A DNA stretch of 64,000 nt from Flaviramulus basaltis (GCF_900114265.1 NZ_FPKV01000001.1:1389383-1453382); one strand, 5' to 3'; positions 55,386 to 64,000 are shown, counted from the stretch's first letter. Made by a program: numbers and translations. The notes: generated by a model from the letters alone, not told the origin.

Positions 55386-55417
55386 CAAAGATACAATTAA
55401 TTTATGTTTTATGACAA
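55386..55417 (-). promoter_or_regulatory. Promoter of the miaB-led operon
   Basis: On the minus strand a TTG (plus-strand CAA 55415-55417) is followed after 21 bases by TATCTTTG (55393-55386). Both elements and the spacing match the Bacteroidota sigma-A promoter. The -7 box ends 34 bases before the miaB ATG. Confidence 0.72.
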
Positions 55418-55506
55418 AGTGGCAGTTTAAATTTATTATAAAAATTCCTGTGTGTTTAACGCAACCTTTTTCTGTTTTTGCATCTTTTTAGAAAACAGCC
55501 AAAACA

Positions 55507-56745
55507 ATGAAATTAAAATATCTTTTTTTGCCCTTACTTTTTTTGATGACTTTTTCATGCGATAAAAATGATTTAGAATATGAATTTGTACAAGTCGCAA
55601 CACCTAATTTAATGAGTAAATCTGCTTTTAGAAATTCTGTAAAAGTAACCGCTCCTCAACCTATTGAGGAGGCTGGTAAAATATATGCATACAAAGATTA
55701 TATTTTTGTAAATGATGTTAATAAAGGTGTTCATATTATTGATAATTCGAACCCAGAATCACCTCAAGCTATTAGTTATATTGATGTTCCTGGTAATGAA
55801 GATGTTTCTGTGAAAGATGATTATTTATATGCAGATAGTGCTACAGATTTAGTGGTATTTGATATTTCAGATATTAATAATATTTCTTTAGTTGAACGAT
55901 TAGAAGACGTGTTTGAAATTTATAATTATAACATACCTGTTAATGCCGAAATAGTTGATTTCGATAAATTTAATTACGAAAGTGACATTATTGTTGGGTG
56001 GACCGTAACTACCGAAAGACGTAAAAAAGTAAATAACATAGGTGTTGTAGATGTTGTTTTTGATGGTGCTTTAACAAATTCTGCAGAGTCTGTTACAGGA
56101 ACAGGTGGTTCATTAGCTCGTTTTCAAATAGTAGATAATTATTTATATGCCGTAGGAAATAATCAAATGGCTATTTTTAATATTCAAAATTTAGCAGAAC
56201 CAACACTAGCTAATACTCAATATGCGGGTTGGAATATAGAAACCATGTTTCAAGCAGATGATTATTTGTATTTAGGAAGTACAAATGGTATGTATATTTA
56301 TAGTTTAACTAACCCATCATTTCCAGAATTTGTTTCAGAATTCACACATTGGGAAGGTTGTGATCCTGTGGTTGTTGATGGAGATTATGCTTATTTAACT
56401 TTACGAGGAGGAAACGCTTGTGGGCAATTAGAAAGTGTTTTAGAGGTTATTGATATTAGCGATAAAAGTGCACCAACATTAATAAAGCAGTATAGTTTAG
56501 ATAATCCTTATGGATTAGGGATTAAAGGAAATACTTTATTTGTATGCGATGGTACTTCTGGTTTGAAGTTGTTTGACAAAACAGATCCACTAAATATTAA
56601 TATGCTGGGTAACTTAAAAAATATTCAATCTAAAGATGTTATCCCGTTAGAAAACACTTTGCTAATGATAGGTGATAAGACAATATATCAATATGAATAT
56701 TTAGACGATACTGTTAAACTAATAAGTAGTTACTTTTTAAATTAG
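55507..56745 (+). CDS. LVIVD repeat-containing lipoprotein (beta-propeller-like)
   Basis: A 412-residue protein with a lipoprotein signal (LFLMTFSC, Cys near residue 18). It carries repeated units of the LVIVD type, for example GVHIIDNSNPESPQAIS, DLVVFDISDINNISLVE, GMYIYSLTNPSFPEFVS and VLEVIDISDKSAPTLIK, which suggest a beta-propeller on the outside of a membrane. A catalytic role is not apparent. It is divergent from miaB and followed by a terminator. Confidence 0.88.
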   Translation: MKLKYLFLPLLFLMTFSCDKNDLEYEFVQVATPNLMSKSAFRNSVKVTAPQPIEEAGKIYAYKDYIFVNDVNKGVHIIDNSNPESPQAISYIDVPGNEDVSVKDDYLYADSATDLVVFDISDINNISLVERLEDVFEIYNYNIPVNAEIVDFDKFNYESDIIVGWTVTTERRKKVNNIGVVDVVFDGALTNSAESVTGTGGSLARFQIVDNYLYAVGNNQMAIFNIQNLAEPTLANTQYAGWNIETMFQADDYLYLGSTNGMYIYSLTNPSFPEFVSEFTHWEGCDPVVVDGDYAYLTLRGGNACGQLESVLEVIDISDKSAPTLIKQYSLDNPYGLGIKGNTLFVCDGTSGLKLFDKTDPLNINMLGNLKNIQSKDVIPLENTLLMIGDKTIYQYEYLDDTVKLISSYFLN

Positions 56746-56770
56746 CTTTTAACTTTAATTTGATAAAATG

Positions 56771-56800
56771 AAAATCCTGCATCCAAGTAGGATTTTTTGT
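56771..56800. terminator. Intrinsic terminator after the LVIVD lipoprotein gene
   Basis: AAAATCCT and AGGATTTTTT form a stem around a GC-ATCCAA-GT interior, followed by T-rich sequence. It lies about 25 bases after the stop. Confidence 0.75.
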
Positions 56801-56874
56801 TTGAGTTATATTTTTAGGTGTTTAAAAAAAATCGTTTACATTTATGCTTTAATAACCGCTTAACCAAACCAAAA

Positions 56875-57657
56875 ATGAATATAATTAATACATTATTAGA
56901 AAAAATAGAACGCTCTAAAGAGTTAGATTTCGGAACTATTTTTAATGAATCTATTGAGTTGTTTAAAAAAACGTGGCTTCAAGGTTTTTTATTACAATTA
57001 TTTACAATTATTATCATGCTCCCTTTAATTATCGTTTTATATATTCCATTAATAGGAATGGTGATAGCACAACAAGAAAACGGGTATAATAATCCAGAGT
57101 CATTTGATGCCTTTTTTGCCGGTATGTCTGTTTTATATATATTATTTGTAATAGTAGGAATATTTGTTTTGGGAGCTATTTCAGTAGCATTAAACGCCGG
57201 ATTTTATAGAATAATGAAAAAGCTGGATTATAATGAGCAAGTAGTAACATCAGATTTCTTTTATTTTATAAAGGTGAAATATTTAAGTAAAACATTTATA
57301 TTAATGTTAGTTACAATATTAATTGCTGTTCCTGCAGCTTTATTATGTTACATACCTTTAATTTATGCAATTGTGCCATTATCATATTTTGCTTTAATCT
57401 TTGCTTTTAATCCAGAATTAAGTGTTGGAGATATTGTAAAATTAAGTTTTAAATTAGGCAATAAAAAATGGTTAATCTCTTTTGGTTTAATAATAGTTTC
57501 GTCTTTATTAGCCCAAATAGTTGGTTTTATTATGTGTTTTATTGGGGTCTTGTTCACAGCTGCTTTTGTGTACCATCCAACTTATTTAATTTATAAGAAA
57601 GTTATTGGTTTTAATGATCAAACTGCTATTGATGAAATAGGAACTACAGTAGAGTAA
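56875..57657 (+). CDS. Polytopic membrane protein of unknown function, 260 aa
   Basis: From ATG 56875 the protein has 260 residues. A short cytoplasmic start (LLEKIERSKELDFGTIFNES) leads to about six hydrophobic helices (FTIIIMLPLIIVLYIPLIGM, VLYILFVIVGIFVLGAISVA, MLVTILIAVPAALLCYIPLI and further). The layout resembles DUF4013/GlpG-less glycerophosphodiester-type membrane domains in Bacteroidota, but I do not recognise it with confidence. The upstream TTT-rich extension from 56818 is rejected because it overlaps probable promoter sequence (TACATTTA). A terminator follows the stop. Confidence 0.72.
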   Translation: MNIINTLLEKIERSKELDFGTIFNESIELFKKTWLQGFLLQLFTIIIMLPLIIVLYIPLIGMVIAQQENGYNNPESFDAFFAGMSVLYILFVIVGIFVLGAISVALNAGFYRIMKKLDYNEQVVTSDFFYFIKVKYLSKTFILMLVTILIAVPAALLCYIPLIYAIVPLSYFALIFAFNPELSVGDIVKLSFKLGNKKWLISFGLIIVSSLLAQIVGFIMCFIGVLFTAAFVYHPTYLIYKKVIGFNDQTAIDEIGTTVE

Positions 57658-57675
57658 AATTCTAATTTTTTATAT

Positions 57676-57713
57676 AAAAAGCCTGTGTTTTAAATGTTAA
57701 ATGCAGGCTTTTT
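57676..57713. terminator. Intrinsic terminator between the membrane-protein gene and topA
   Basis: AAAAAGCCTG (57676-57685) pairs with CAGGCTTTTT (57704-57713) around an 18-base AT-rich loop. Confidence 0.85.
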
Positions 57714-57770
57714 ACATTTAAAAATAATAGAGTTAGCTTATAAAATTAGGAAGTTAAACTTTTTTTCATA

Positions 57771-57778
57771 TACATTTG
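57771..57778 (+). promoter_or_regulatory. -7 box of topA
   Basis: TACATTTG fully matches TAnnTTTG, 20 bases before the topA ATG and after the preceding terminator. No clear TTG was seen at -33. Confidence 0.55.
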
Positions 57779-57798
57779 TAACCTCAAAAAAATGAAGT

Positions 57799-60288
57799 AT
57801 GGCTAAGAATTTAGTGATAGTAGAGTCACCTGCTAAGGCAAAAACCATTGAAAAATTTCTAGGAAAAGATTTTAAAGTTGAATCCAGTTTCGGGCATATT
57901 TCCGATTTGCCTTCAAAGGAATTAGGGGTAGATGTAGAAGGTGATTTTAAACCAAAATATGAAGTTTCTAAAGATAAAAAAGCAGTTGTAAAAAAACTGA
58001 AAGACTTAGCTAAAAAAGCAGATATGGTTTGGTTAGCAAGTGATGAGGATCGAGAGGGTGAAGCTATTGCTTGGCATTTAGCAGAAACTTTAAAACTAGA
58101 TAAAGACAAAACAAAACGTATTGTTTTTCACGAAATTACTAAAGCAGCAATTCTTAAAGCAATTGAAAATCCAAGAGGTATAGATTACGATTTGGTTGAT
58201 GCACAACAAGCGCGTCGTGTTTTAGATAGAATTGTAGGTTATGAGTTGTCTCCAGTATTATGGAGAAAAGTAAAAGGAGGTTTATCGGCAGGACGAGTTC
58301 AATCGGTTTCTGTGCGATTAATTGTTGAAAAAGAAAGAGAAATTCAAGAGTTTAATCCGGTAGCATCTTATAGAATTGATGCTGAATTTTCAAATGAAGA
58401 TGGGCAGACTTTTAAGGCAAAACTTCCAAAGAATTTTTCAACTAAAGAAGAAGCTCAAAAATTCTTAGAAAAAAATGCTTCAGCAGATTTTAAGGTTTCA
58501 GATTTACAAAAGAAACCAGCAAAAAAATCGCCAGCAGCACCATTTACAACTTCAACATTACAACAAGAAGCATCACGTAAATTATATTTTTCAGTAAGTA
58601 AAACCATGACTATGGCTCAACGCCTGTACGAAGCAGGTTTAATTACTTACATGAGAACAGATAGTGTGAATTTATCTGATGAAGCACGTAAAGGAGCAGA
58701 AGCAGAAATTAAAAGCGCCTACGGAAAAGAATATAGTAACCCACGAAATTATAAAGGAAAAGCTAAAGGTGCTCAAGAAGCGCATGAGGCGATTCGTCCA
58801 ACAGATTTTTCTTTACATTCTGTTGATATAGATTATGATCAATCAAGATTGTACGATTTAATATGGAAACGTTCTATTGCCTCTCAAATGAGTGAAGCAG
58901 AATTAGAGCGTACAAATGTTAAGATTAGTGCTTCAACACACAAGGAAACCTTTACTGCAAATGGAGAAGTTATTACTTTTGATGGATTTTTAAAAGTCTA
59001 TTTAGAAGGAACAGATGATGAAGATGTTGAGCAAGAAGGTATGTTGCCAGCAATGAAAAATAATGAAAACCTACTTAATAATTATATCACAGCAACCGAG
59101 CGTTACACACGTCCGCCAGCAAGATATACAGAGGCTTCATTAGTTAAAAAATTAGAAGAATTAGGTATTGGTCGTCCGTCTACATATGCGCCAACTATTT
59201 CAACCATTCAAAATAGAAATTATGTTGAAAAAGGAACTGTAGAAGGAGAAGAACGTAATTATTCGCAACTTACTTTACAGAGTGGTAGTGTAAAAGATGT
59301 TACTTTAACTGAAAAAGTAGGTTCTGATAAAGGAAAATTAGTGCCAACTGATATTGGAATGATTGTGACAGACTTTTTAGTGACTCATTTTGATGCTATT
59401 TTAGATTATAACTTCACTGCGAAAGTTGAAGCCGATTTTGATGAAATTGCTGAAGGAAAAGAAGATTGGACTAAAATGATGAAATCGTTTTATAAAAGTT
59501 TTCATCCAGTTGTAGAAGATGTAAAAGAAAACGCCGATAGGGAATCTGGGGAGCGTATTTTAGGTGAAGATCCAAAATCTGGAAAACAAGTAAGTGTGCG
59601 TTTAGGTAAGTTTGGGCCTATGGTTCAAATAGGAACGGTAGATGATGAAGAAAAACCACAGTTTGCAAGTTTAAGTCCAGACCAACAATTAAACACCATT
59701 ACTTATGAGGAAGCAATGGATTTGTTTCAACTTCCTAAAAATTTAGGAACTTATGAAGGTGAAGAAATTGAAGTTAATAACGGGCGTTTTGGACCGTATG
59801 TAAAATTTGGAGACTCATTTGTGTCGCTTCCAAAAGGAGTAGATGCTTTAAGTGTAGAATTGGATGATGCTATTGTTTTAATAAAAGAAAAACAAAAAGC
59901 AGATGCGCCAATATATATGTATAATGAGCTACCTGTACAAAAGGGTAAAGGACGTTTTGGACCATTTATAAAATGGAACAATATGTTTATTAATGTAAAT
60001 AAAAAATACGATTGGGATAATTTATCTGATGAAGATATTGTTGAATTGATTGAAACAAAAATTCAAAAAGAAATAGATAAAGTTATTCATAATTGGGAAG
60101 ATGAAGGCATTAGAGTTGAAAAAGCACGTTGGGGTAGACATAATGTACTTAAAGGAAAAATAAAAGTTGAGTTACCTAAAACGGTTGATGTTTCAAAAAT
60201 GACTTTGGATGAAGCTAAAGCGATTATAGAAGCAAAAACACCAAAAAAGAGAGCGACTAAGAAAAAAGCAGCTCCTAAAAAGAAGTAA
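57799..60288 (+). CDS. topA: DNA topoisomerase I
   Basis: Type IA topoisomerase of 829 residues that relaxes negative supercoils. The TOPRIM domain has VESPAKAKTIEKFLG at the N-terminus and ASDEDREGEAIAWHL near residue 76. The active-site Tyr is in GLITYMRTDSVNLS near 278. GIGRPSTYAPTISTIQNRNY is near 455. The C-terminus has repeated topo-C units (NGRFGPYVKFGDSFVSLPKG, KGRFGPFIKW) in place of zinc fingers, as in Bacteroidota, and ends in a lysine-rich tail (TPKKRATKKKAAPKKK). Confidence 0.98.
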   Translation: MAKNLVIVESPAKAKTIEKFLGKDFKVESSFGHISDLPSKELGVDVEGDFKPKYEVSKDKKAVVKKLKDLAKKADMVWLASDEDREGEAIAWHLAETLKLDKDKTKRIVFHEITKAAILKAIENPRGIDYDLVDAQQARRVLDRIVGYELSPVLWRKVKGGLSAGRVQSVSVRLIVEKEREIQEFNPVASYRIDAEFSNEDGQTFKAKLPKNFSTKEEAQKFLEKNASADFKVSDLQKKPAKKSPAAPFTTSTLQQEASRKLYFSVSKTMTMAQRLYEAGLITYMRTDSVNLSDEARKGAEAEIKSAYGKEYSNPRNYKGKAKGAQEAHEAIRPTDFSLHSVDIDYDQSRLYDLIWKRSIASQMSEAELERTNVKISASTHKETFTANGEVITFDGFLKVYLEGTDDEDVEQEGMLPAMKNNENLLNNYITATERYTRPPARYTEASLVKKLEELGIGRPSTYAPTISTIQNRNYVEKGTVEGEERNYSQLTLQSGSVKDVTLTEKVGSDKGKLVPTDIGMIVTDFLVTHFDAILDYNFTAKVEADFDEIAEGKEDWTKMMKSFYKSFHPVVEDVKENADRESGERILGEDPKSGKQVSVRLGKFGPMVQIGTVDDEEKPQFASLSPDQQLNTITYEEAMDLFQLPKNLGTYEGEEIEVNNGRFGPYVKFGDSFVSLPKGVDALSVELDDAIVLIKEKQKADAPIYMYNELPVQKGKGRFGPFIKWNNMFINVNKKYDWDNLSDEDIVELIETKIQKEIDKVIHNWEDEGIRVEKARWGRHNVLKGKIKVELPKTVDVSKMTLDEAKAIIEAKTPKKRATKKKAAPKKK

Positions 60289-60465
60289 TTAATTACTAAA
60301 ATTCATTTTCATTTTTAAAATTCATGACTTTTAAGTGTTATTTTATTAAATATTTGTATTTCATCGGTTATTTTTAACATAAAGCTACTTAAATACTCAT
60401 TTATTCTATTGATATTTGTGTTTTATCAGAATTTTTAACAAATATAAATAATTGCTATATTTTAG

Positions 60466-61632
60466 ATGAACTTTAATTTTCTGTCTCCAGTACCAGATTC
60501 AGTTTTAGCATATAATGAATTACTCTCTTTGCAAGCTTTAGGCAGGAGGATCAGAATTCACTCAGAACAAAATGGAATTCCAGATTTAGACAATGTTAAT
60601 GTTGCTATAATTGGAGTATTAGAAAATAGAAACGATGTTAATTATATAGGAGAGGATTTTAAATTAGATGAAATCCGTAAATCATTCTACAGCCTTTTTC
60701 CAGGAAGTTGGAATGTAAACATTGCAGATTTAGGCGATATTAATAAAGGTGAAAGTGTAGAAGATACTTATTTTGCTTTAAAAGAAGCTATAAGTATTCT
60801 TGTTAAAAAAAATGTTATACCTATTATATTAGGAGGTTCGCAAGATTTAACTTACGCTAACTATAGAGCTTACGATAATTTAATACCAATGGTTAACATT
60901 GTAAATGTTGATGCTAAGTTTAATTTAGGAGATTCTACCAAACCAATAAAGAATAATAGTTTTGTTGGTAAAATAATATTAAATCAGCCTTATAATCTTT
61001 TTAATTACGCTACAATAGGATATCAAACCTATTTTAATTCACAAGAGGAATTAGATTTAATGGATAGTTTGTATTTTGAATCGTACAGGCTTGGGCAAAT
61101 ATCTAAAGATATAACTATTGTAGAGCCTGTATTGAGAGATGCTAACATTGTAAGTATAGATTTAACAGCAGTAAAAGGGGCAGAAGTTAGCTTAAGGCAA
61201 AAGTATTCACCCAATGGTCTAGACGGGAAAGAAATATGTGCAATAGCACGTTATGCAGGTATTAGTAATAAGGTAACCTCCTTTGGGATTTATGAATATA
61301 AGCCTTCAAAAGATGATGAAATTACATCAATGCTAGTCTCACAAATGATTTGGTATTTTATTGAAGGTGTCAATTATAGAATTAAAGATGATGATTTTTC
61401 AGATGATAGTAGTTATCAAAAGTTTATTACGTTAGTAGAATCTGAAGAATTAGTGTTTTATAAGAGTAATAAAACAGGAAGATGGTGGATTGAGATACCT
61501 TTTTTGTCAGAAGTTAATAATAAATTGAAAAGACATACGTTATTACCATGCATGCATCAAGATTACCTTGATGCATGCAATAATAAGGTACCGGACCGTT
61601 GGTATAAAGCGTTTCAAAAGAACTGTGTTTAG
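60466..61632 (+). CDS. Arginase/formimidoylglutamase-fold protein lacking most metal ligands
   Basis: A 388-residue protein with the ureohydrolase fold, found upstream of gldK in many Flavobacteriaceae and usually annotated as formimidoylglutamase. The usual GGDHS is GGSQD (residues 123-127), DAHxD is DAKFN (149-153) and SxDxDxxDP is SIDLTAVKG (230-238). Of the six Mn ligands in arginases, His101, His126 and at least one Asp equivalent are replaced, so it is probably not a catalytic ureohydrolase. Its placement between topA and the T9SS genes hints at a role in gliding or secretion, but this is inferred. Confidence 0.8.
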   Translation: MNFNFLSPVPDSVLAYNELLSLQALGRRIRIHSEQNGIPDLDNVNVAIIGVLENRNDVNYIGEDFKLDEIRKSFYSLFPGSWNVNIADLGDINKGESVEDTYFALKEAISILVKKNVIPIILGGSQDLTYANYRAYDNLIPMVNIVNVDAKFNLGDSTKPIKNNSFVGKIILNQPYNLFNYATIGYQTYFNSQEELDLMDSLYFESYRLGQISKDITIVEPVLRDANIVSIDLTAVKGAEVSLRQKYSPNGLDGKEICAIARYAGISNKVTSFGIYEYKPSKDDEITSMLVSQMIWYFIEGVNYRIKDDDFSDDSSYQKFITLVESEELVFYKSNKTGRWWIEIPFLSEVNNKLKRHTLLPCMHQDYLDACNNKVPDRWYKAFQKNCV

Positions 61633-61664
61633 TAGATAAAGTCTAGTCAAATAGTTGATTTTAT

Positions 61665-61706
61665 CGGTAAAATGTAAAATTTTCACGATGAAATGTAAAT
61701 TTTTTA
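61665..61706 (+). repeat. Two 21-base near-identical tandem units upstream of gldK
   Basis: Units starting CGGTAAAATGTAAAATTTT (61665) and CGATGAAATGTAAATTTTTT (61686) match at most positions and repeat with a 21-base period, two helical turns. They lie 83 bases upstream of the gldK ATG, in the region expected for its promoter and regulators. Confidence 0.5.
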
Positions 61707-61788
61707 GATAAAAAGTTGTTTTTTAAAAAATATATAAATATGTTTACGCTCTCAAAATAAAGCATAAATAATTAACCTCGAGTTTTCT

Positions 61789-63156
61789 ATGTATATGAAG
61801 AAGTTTATATTATTAACCGCAGTATTAGCAATACTAACCAGTTGTGGCTCTAAAGATAAGGGCGAGTTAGTAGGTGTTAAAGGGAAGAAATGGCATCCAG
61901 AAAAGCCATATGGTATGGAACTTATTCCAGGAGGAGCGTTTATCATGGGTAAAGCCGATGATGATCTTGCAGGAATTCATGATGCACCATCAAAAACGGT
62001 AACTGTTAGAGCCTTTTATATGGATGCTACAGAAATTACCAATAGTGAATATCGCCAATTTGTAAATTGGGTAAGAGATTCAATCGTTAGAATGAAATTA
62101 GCCATTTTAGCCGATGAAGTAGGAAAAGTACCTGAAGATGGAGGTATTGGCGAATATGCATTTAAAGATGCAGATACAGCTAATATGTCTGTTTATGAGA
62201 AATACATGTTTGAAAACTACACTGGTTTAGGTCCTACAGGATACGAAGGCAGAAAGTTAAACAAAGACGTTGATTTAGTGTTTGATACATCTGAATATCC
62301 AGATGAGTACTATACTGAAGTAATGGATACAATGTATTTGCCTTTAGAAGAGTCGTATAATGGACAACGTACTTGGGATGTGAAAAAGTTCAAGTTTCAA
62401 TACAGTCACATGGATATACAAGAAGCGGCAAAAAACCGAGGTATTAGTCGTAAAGATGTTATTGTAAAAGAAGAAATTGAAATTTATCCTGATACAACAG
62501 TGTGGATTAGAGATTTCGCTTATTCTTATAATGAGCCAATGCATAACGATTATTTTTGGCATGATGCTTACGGAGAATATCCAGTAGTTGGTATTACATG
62601 GGAACAAGCAAAAGCATTTTGTGAGTGGAGAACTATAAACAAAAACTCGTATCAAAAATCTAGAAAAGGAGCAGCTTTGATAAATACATTTAGATTACCA
62701 TCTGAAGCTGAGTGGGAGTATGCCGCAAGAGGAGGTCTTCAAGCAGCAACATATCCATGGGGTGGGCCTTATACAAAAAGTGATAGAGGATGTTTTATGG
62801 CAAACTTTAAACCTGTAAGAGGGGATTATGCAGCAGATCAAGCATTATATACTGTAGAAGCTAAATCTTACGAGCCAAATGATTATAATTTATATAATAT
62901 GGCAGGTAATGTATCAGAATGGGTGAATGCATCTTACGATCCTTCAGCTTATCAGTATACATCAACAATAAATCCTAGTGTTAACGATAACAGCAATCAA
63001 CGTAAAATTGTAAGAGGTGGATCCTGGAAAGATGTAGCTTATTTTTTACAAGTTAGTTCTAGGGATTATGAATATGCAGATTCAGCAAGAAGTTATATAG
63101 GTTTCAGAACCGTTCAAGATTACATGGGGACACAAGTAACGAAAAACGGACAATAA
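61789..63156 (+). CDS. gldK: Gliding motility / T9SS lipoprotein GldK
   Basis: A 455-residue lipoprotein (signal to LAILTSC, Cys near residue 19) with a formylglycine-generating-enzyme-like (SUMF1/FGE) fold: GMELIPGGAFIMGKADDD, then FRLPSEAEWEYAARGGLQ near residue 300, GNVSEWVNASYDPSAY and RKIVRGGSWKD. GldK (PorK) forms a periplasmic ring with GldN at the outer membrane as part of the type IX secretion system. ATG 61795 is a possible start two codons later. gldL follows after 82 bases and gldM after that. Confidence 0.97.
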   Translation: MYMKKFILLTAVLAILTSCGSKDKGELVGVKGKKWHPEKPYGMELIPGGAFIMGKADDDLAGIHDAPSKTVTVRAFYMDATEITNSEYRQFVNWVRDSIVRMKLAILADEVGKVPEDGGIGEYAFKDADTANMSVYEKYMFENYTGLGPTGYEGRKLNKDVDLVFDTSEYPDEYYTEVMDTMYLPLEESYNGQRTWDVKKFKFQYSHMDIQEAAKNRGISRKDVIVKEEIEIYPDTTVWIRDFAYSYNEPMHNDYFWHDAYGEYPVVGITWEQAKAFCEWRTINKNSYQKSRKGAALINTFRLPSEAEWEYAARGGLQAATYPWGGPYTKSDRGCFMANFKPVRGDYAADQALYTVEAKSYEPNDYNLYNMAGNVSEWVNASYDPSAYQYTSTINPSVNDNSNQRKIVRGGSWKDVAYFLQVSSRDYEYADSARSYIGFRTVQDYMGTQVTKNGQ

Positions 63157-63195
63157 TAATTTAGAATCAAATCAAATCAATTAATAATAACTATT

Positions 63196-63221
63196 AACCT
63201 ACTTAAGTACAACCTACTTAA
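63196..63221 (+). repeat. Perfect 11-bp direct repeat between gldK and gldL
   Basis: AACCTACTTAA occurs at 63196-63206 and again at 63211-63221, period 15 bases, within the 82-base gldK-gldL spacer and 18 bases before the gldL ATG. It may be a protein- or translation-related control site; function unknown. Confidence 0.6.
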
Positions 63222-63238
63222 AATTAAAAATCGAAATT

Positions 63239-63877
63239 ATGGCAAAGTCAAAAACAAGTAAAAAATTCATGAATATGGCTTATGGATTAGGAGCAGCAAT
63301 TGTAATTGTTGGTGCACTATTCAAAATTATTCACTTTGAAATTGGACCTTTAACAGGTAACGTCATGTTAACCCTTGGTCTTGTAACCGAAGCAATTATA
63401 TTTGCATTATCTGCATTTGAACCTGTTGATGATGAGTTAGATTGGTCTTTAGTATATCCAGAATTAGCTGGCGGACAATCAATCAAAAAAGAAGGAAAAG
63501 AAGATGCACAAGGTTTACTATCTAAAAAATTAGACAATTTATTAAAAGAAGCTAAAATTGATGGTGAATTAATTTCAAGCTTAGGAGATAGTATTAAAAA
63601 CTTTGAAGGTGCTGCACGAAATATGGGATCTACTGTTGATTCAATTGAAGCAAGTAAGAAATATGGTGAAGAATTATCATTAGCTGCTGCTCAAATGGAA
63701 TCATTAAATAGTCTTTATAAAGTACAGTTAGATAATGCAAGCAAACAACAAACTATCAATGAAGAGTCTGTTGAAAATGCAGCAAAATTAAAAGAACAAA
63801 TGCAATCTTTAGCATCAAACTTATCATCATTAAATGGTGTTTATGGTGGAATGTTATCTGCAATGAACAAAAACTAA
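63239..63877 (+). CDS. gldL: Gliding motility protein GldL (T9SS motor subunit)
   Basis: A 212-residue protein with two membrane helices near the N-terminus (YGLGAAIVIVGALFKIIHFEI and GNVMLTLGLVTEAIIFALSAF) and a long C-terminal coiled-coil-like cytoplasmic region (LLSKKLDNLLKEAKIDGELI onward). GldL and GldM form the inner-membrane motor using proton-motive force; the Glu in the second helix (TEAIIF) is in the membrane, as expected for the proton pathway. It sits between gldK and gldM in the usual order. Confidence 0.97.
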   Translation: MAKSKTSKKFMNMAYGLGAAIVIVGALFKIIHFEIGPLTGNVMLTLGLVTEAIIFALSAFEPVDDELDWSLVYPELAGGQSIKKEGKEDAQGLLSKKLDNLLKEAKIDGELISSLGDSIKNFEGAARNMGSTVDSIEASKKYGEELSLAAAQMESLNSLYKVQLDNASKQQTINEESVENAAKLKEQMQSLASNLSSLNGVYGGMLSAMNKN

Positions 63878-63933
63878 TTAGGAGCGTTGTTAATCCCAAA
63901 TTATTATTAATTAACCAAAAAACCTAATTAAAC

Positions 63934-64000
63934 ATGGCAGGAGGAAATTTATCACCCAGACAGAAAATGATTAATCTGATGTATTTAATATTTATAGCGA
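63934..64000 (+). CDS. gldM: Gliding motility protein GldM, N-terminal fragment cut by window edge
   Basis: The first 22 residues (MAGGNLSPRQKMINLMYLIF...) are visible. They match the GldM start: a short cytoplasmic segment then the single membrane helix. A strong ribosome-site-free Bacteroidota start follows 56 bases after gldL. GldM is the periplasm-spanning motor partner of GldL. The remainder lies outside the window. Confidence 0.93.
   Translation, partial: MAGGNLSPRQKMINLMYLIFIA

Overview
The window is AT-rich chromosomal DNA from a member of the Flavobacteriaceae (phylum Bacteroidota). Three things show this: the T9SS/gliding genes gldA, gldK, gldL and the start of gldM; the exosortase F pair; and repeated promoter boxes of the Bacteroidota form TAnnTTTG, with TTG about 18-21 bp upstream in the best cases. 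The genus cannot be fixed from sequence alone. I saw no rRNA, tRNA, CRISPR array, prophage or insertion sequence. This is mostly conserved core genome, with a few accessory patches.

Layout. 1-2250: 3' end of metH, a small unknown gene and metF (methionine/one-carbon). 2291-5027: a PagL-like outer-membrane protein, a head-GIN lipoprotein and, convergent, gldA. 5134-9315: an aromatic amino acid operon (pheA, aminotransferase, tyrA, DAHP synthase-chorismate mutase). It is preceded by what looks like a complete ribosome-mediated attenuator: a 27-residue leader peptide rich in Phe/Tyr/Trp, a possible antiterminator and an intrinsic terminator. The operon ends in a second strong terminator. 9354-17989: rsgA, dtd, a membrane hydrolase-like gene, two DUF3857/transglutaminase-like secreted proteins (the second lacks the catalytic Cys), a MazG-like gene, aroA and queA. 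18157-25499: rlmN, a polyprenyl synthase, ctlX, a TPR histidine kinase on the minus strand, and argS.

25605-30328 is the most accessory stretch: a secreted (alpha/alpha)6-type glycosidase and a GH28-like lipoprotein (plus strand) facing an SDR-AraC pair (minus strand). 30464-34216: coaD, ddl, a PASTA protein, rluD-type pseudouridine synthase and a CIA30-like protein. 34330-41820: a lipoprotein esterase, then the cell-shape operon mreB-mreC-mreD-mrdA-rodA (minus strand). That operon runs on into a lipoprotein-type peptide deformylase split by a frameshift at an A6 run, and a small membrane protein. 41976-48281: purH, a GAF/fRMsr-like protein, xrtF with its associated protein, and a probable metal-handling unit (HYC_CC_PP protein, TonB receptor, secreted HMA protein).

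48291-55351 (mostly minus strand): terminators and a tiny basic ORF, groL-groES with a candidate sigma-54 promoter, and the block miaB, sigma-54 activator, lptE, TPR protein, secG. 55507-64000: an LVIVD-repeat lipoprotein, a membrane protein, topA, an arginase-fold protein lacking most metal ligands, then gldK, gldL and the first codons of gldM.

The most noteworthy signals are the aromatic attenuator, the frameshifted deformylase, the sigma-54-like groES promoter with an overlapping palindrome, the degenerate arginase next to the T9SS operon and the Cys-less transglutaminase paralogue. No wholly new multi-gene system is evident.
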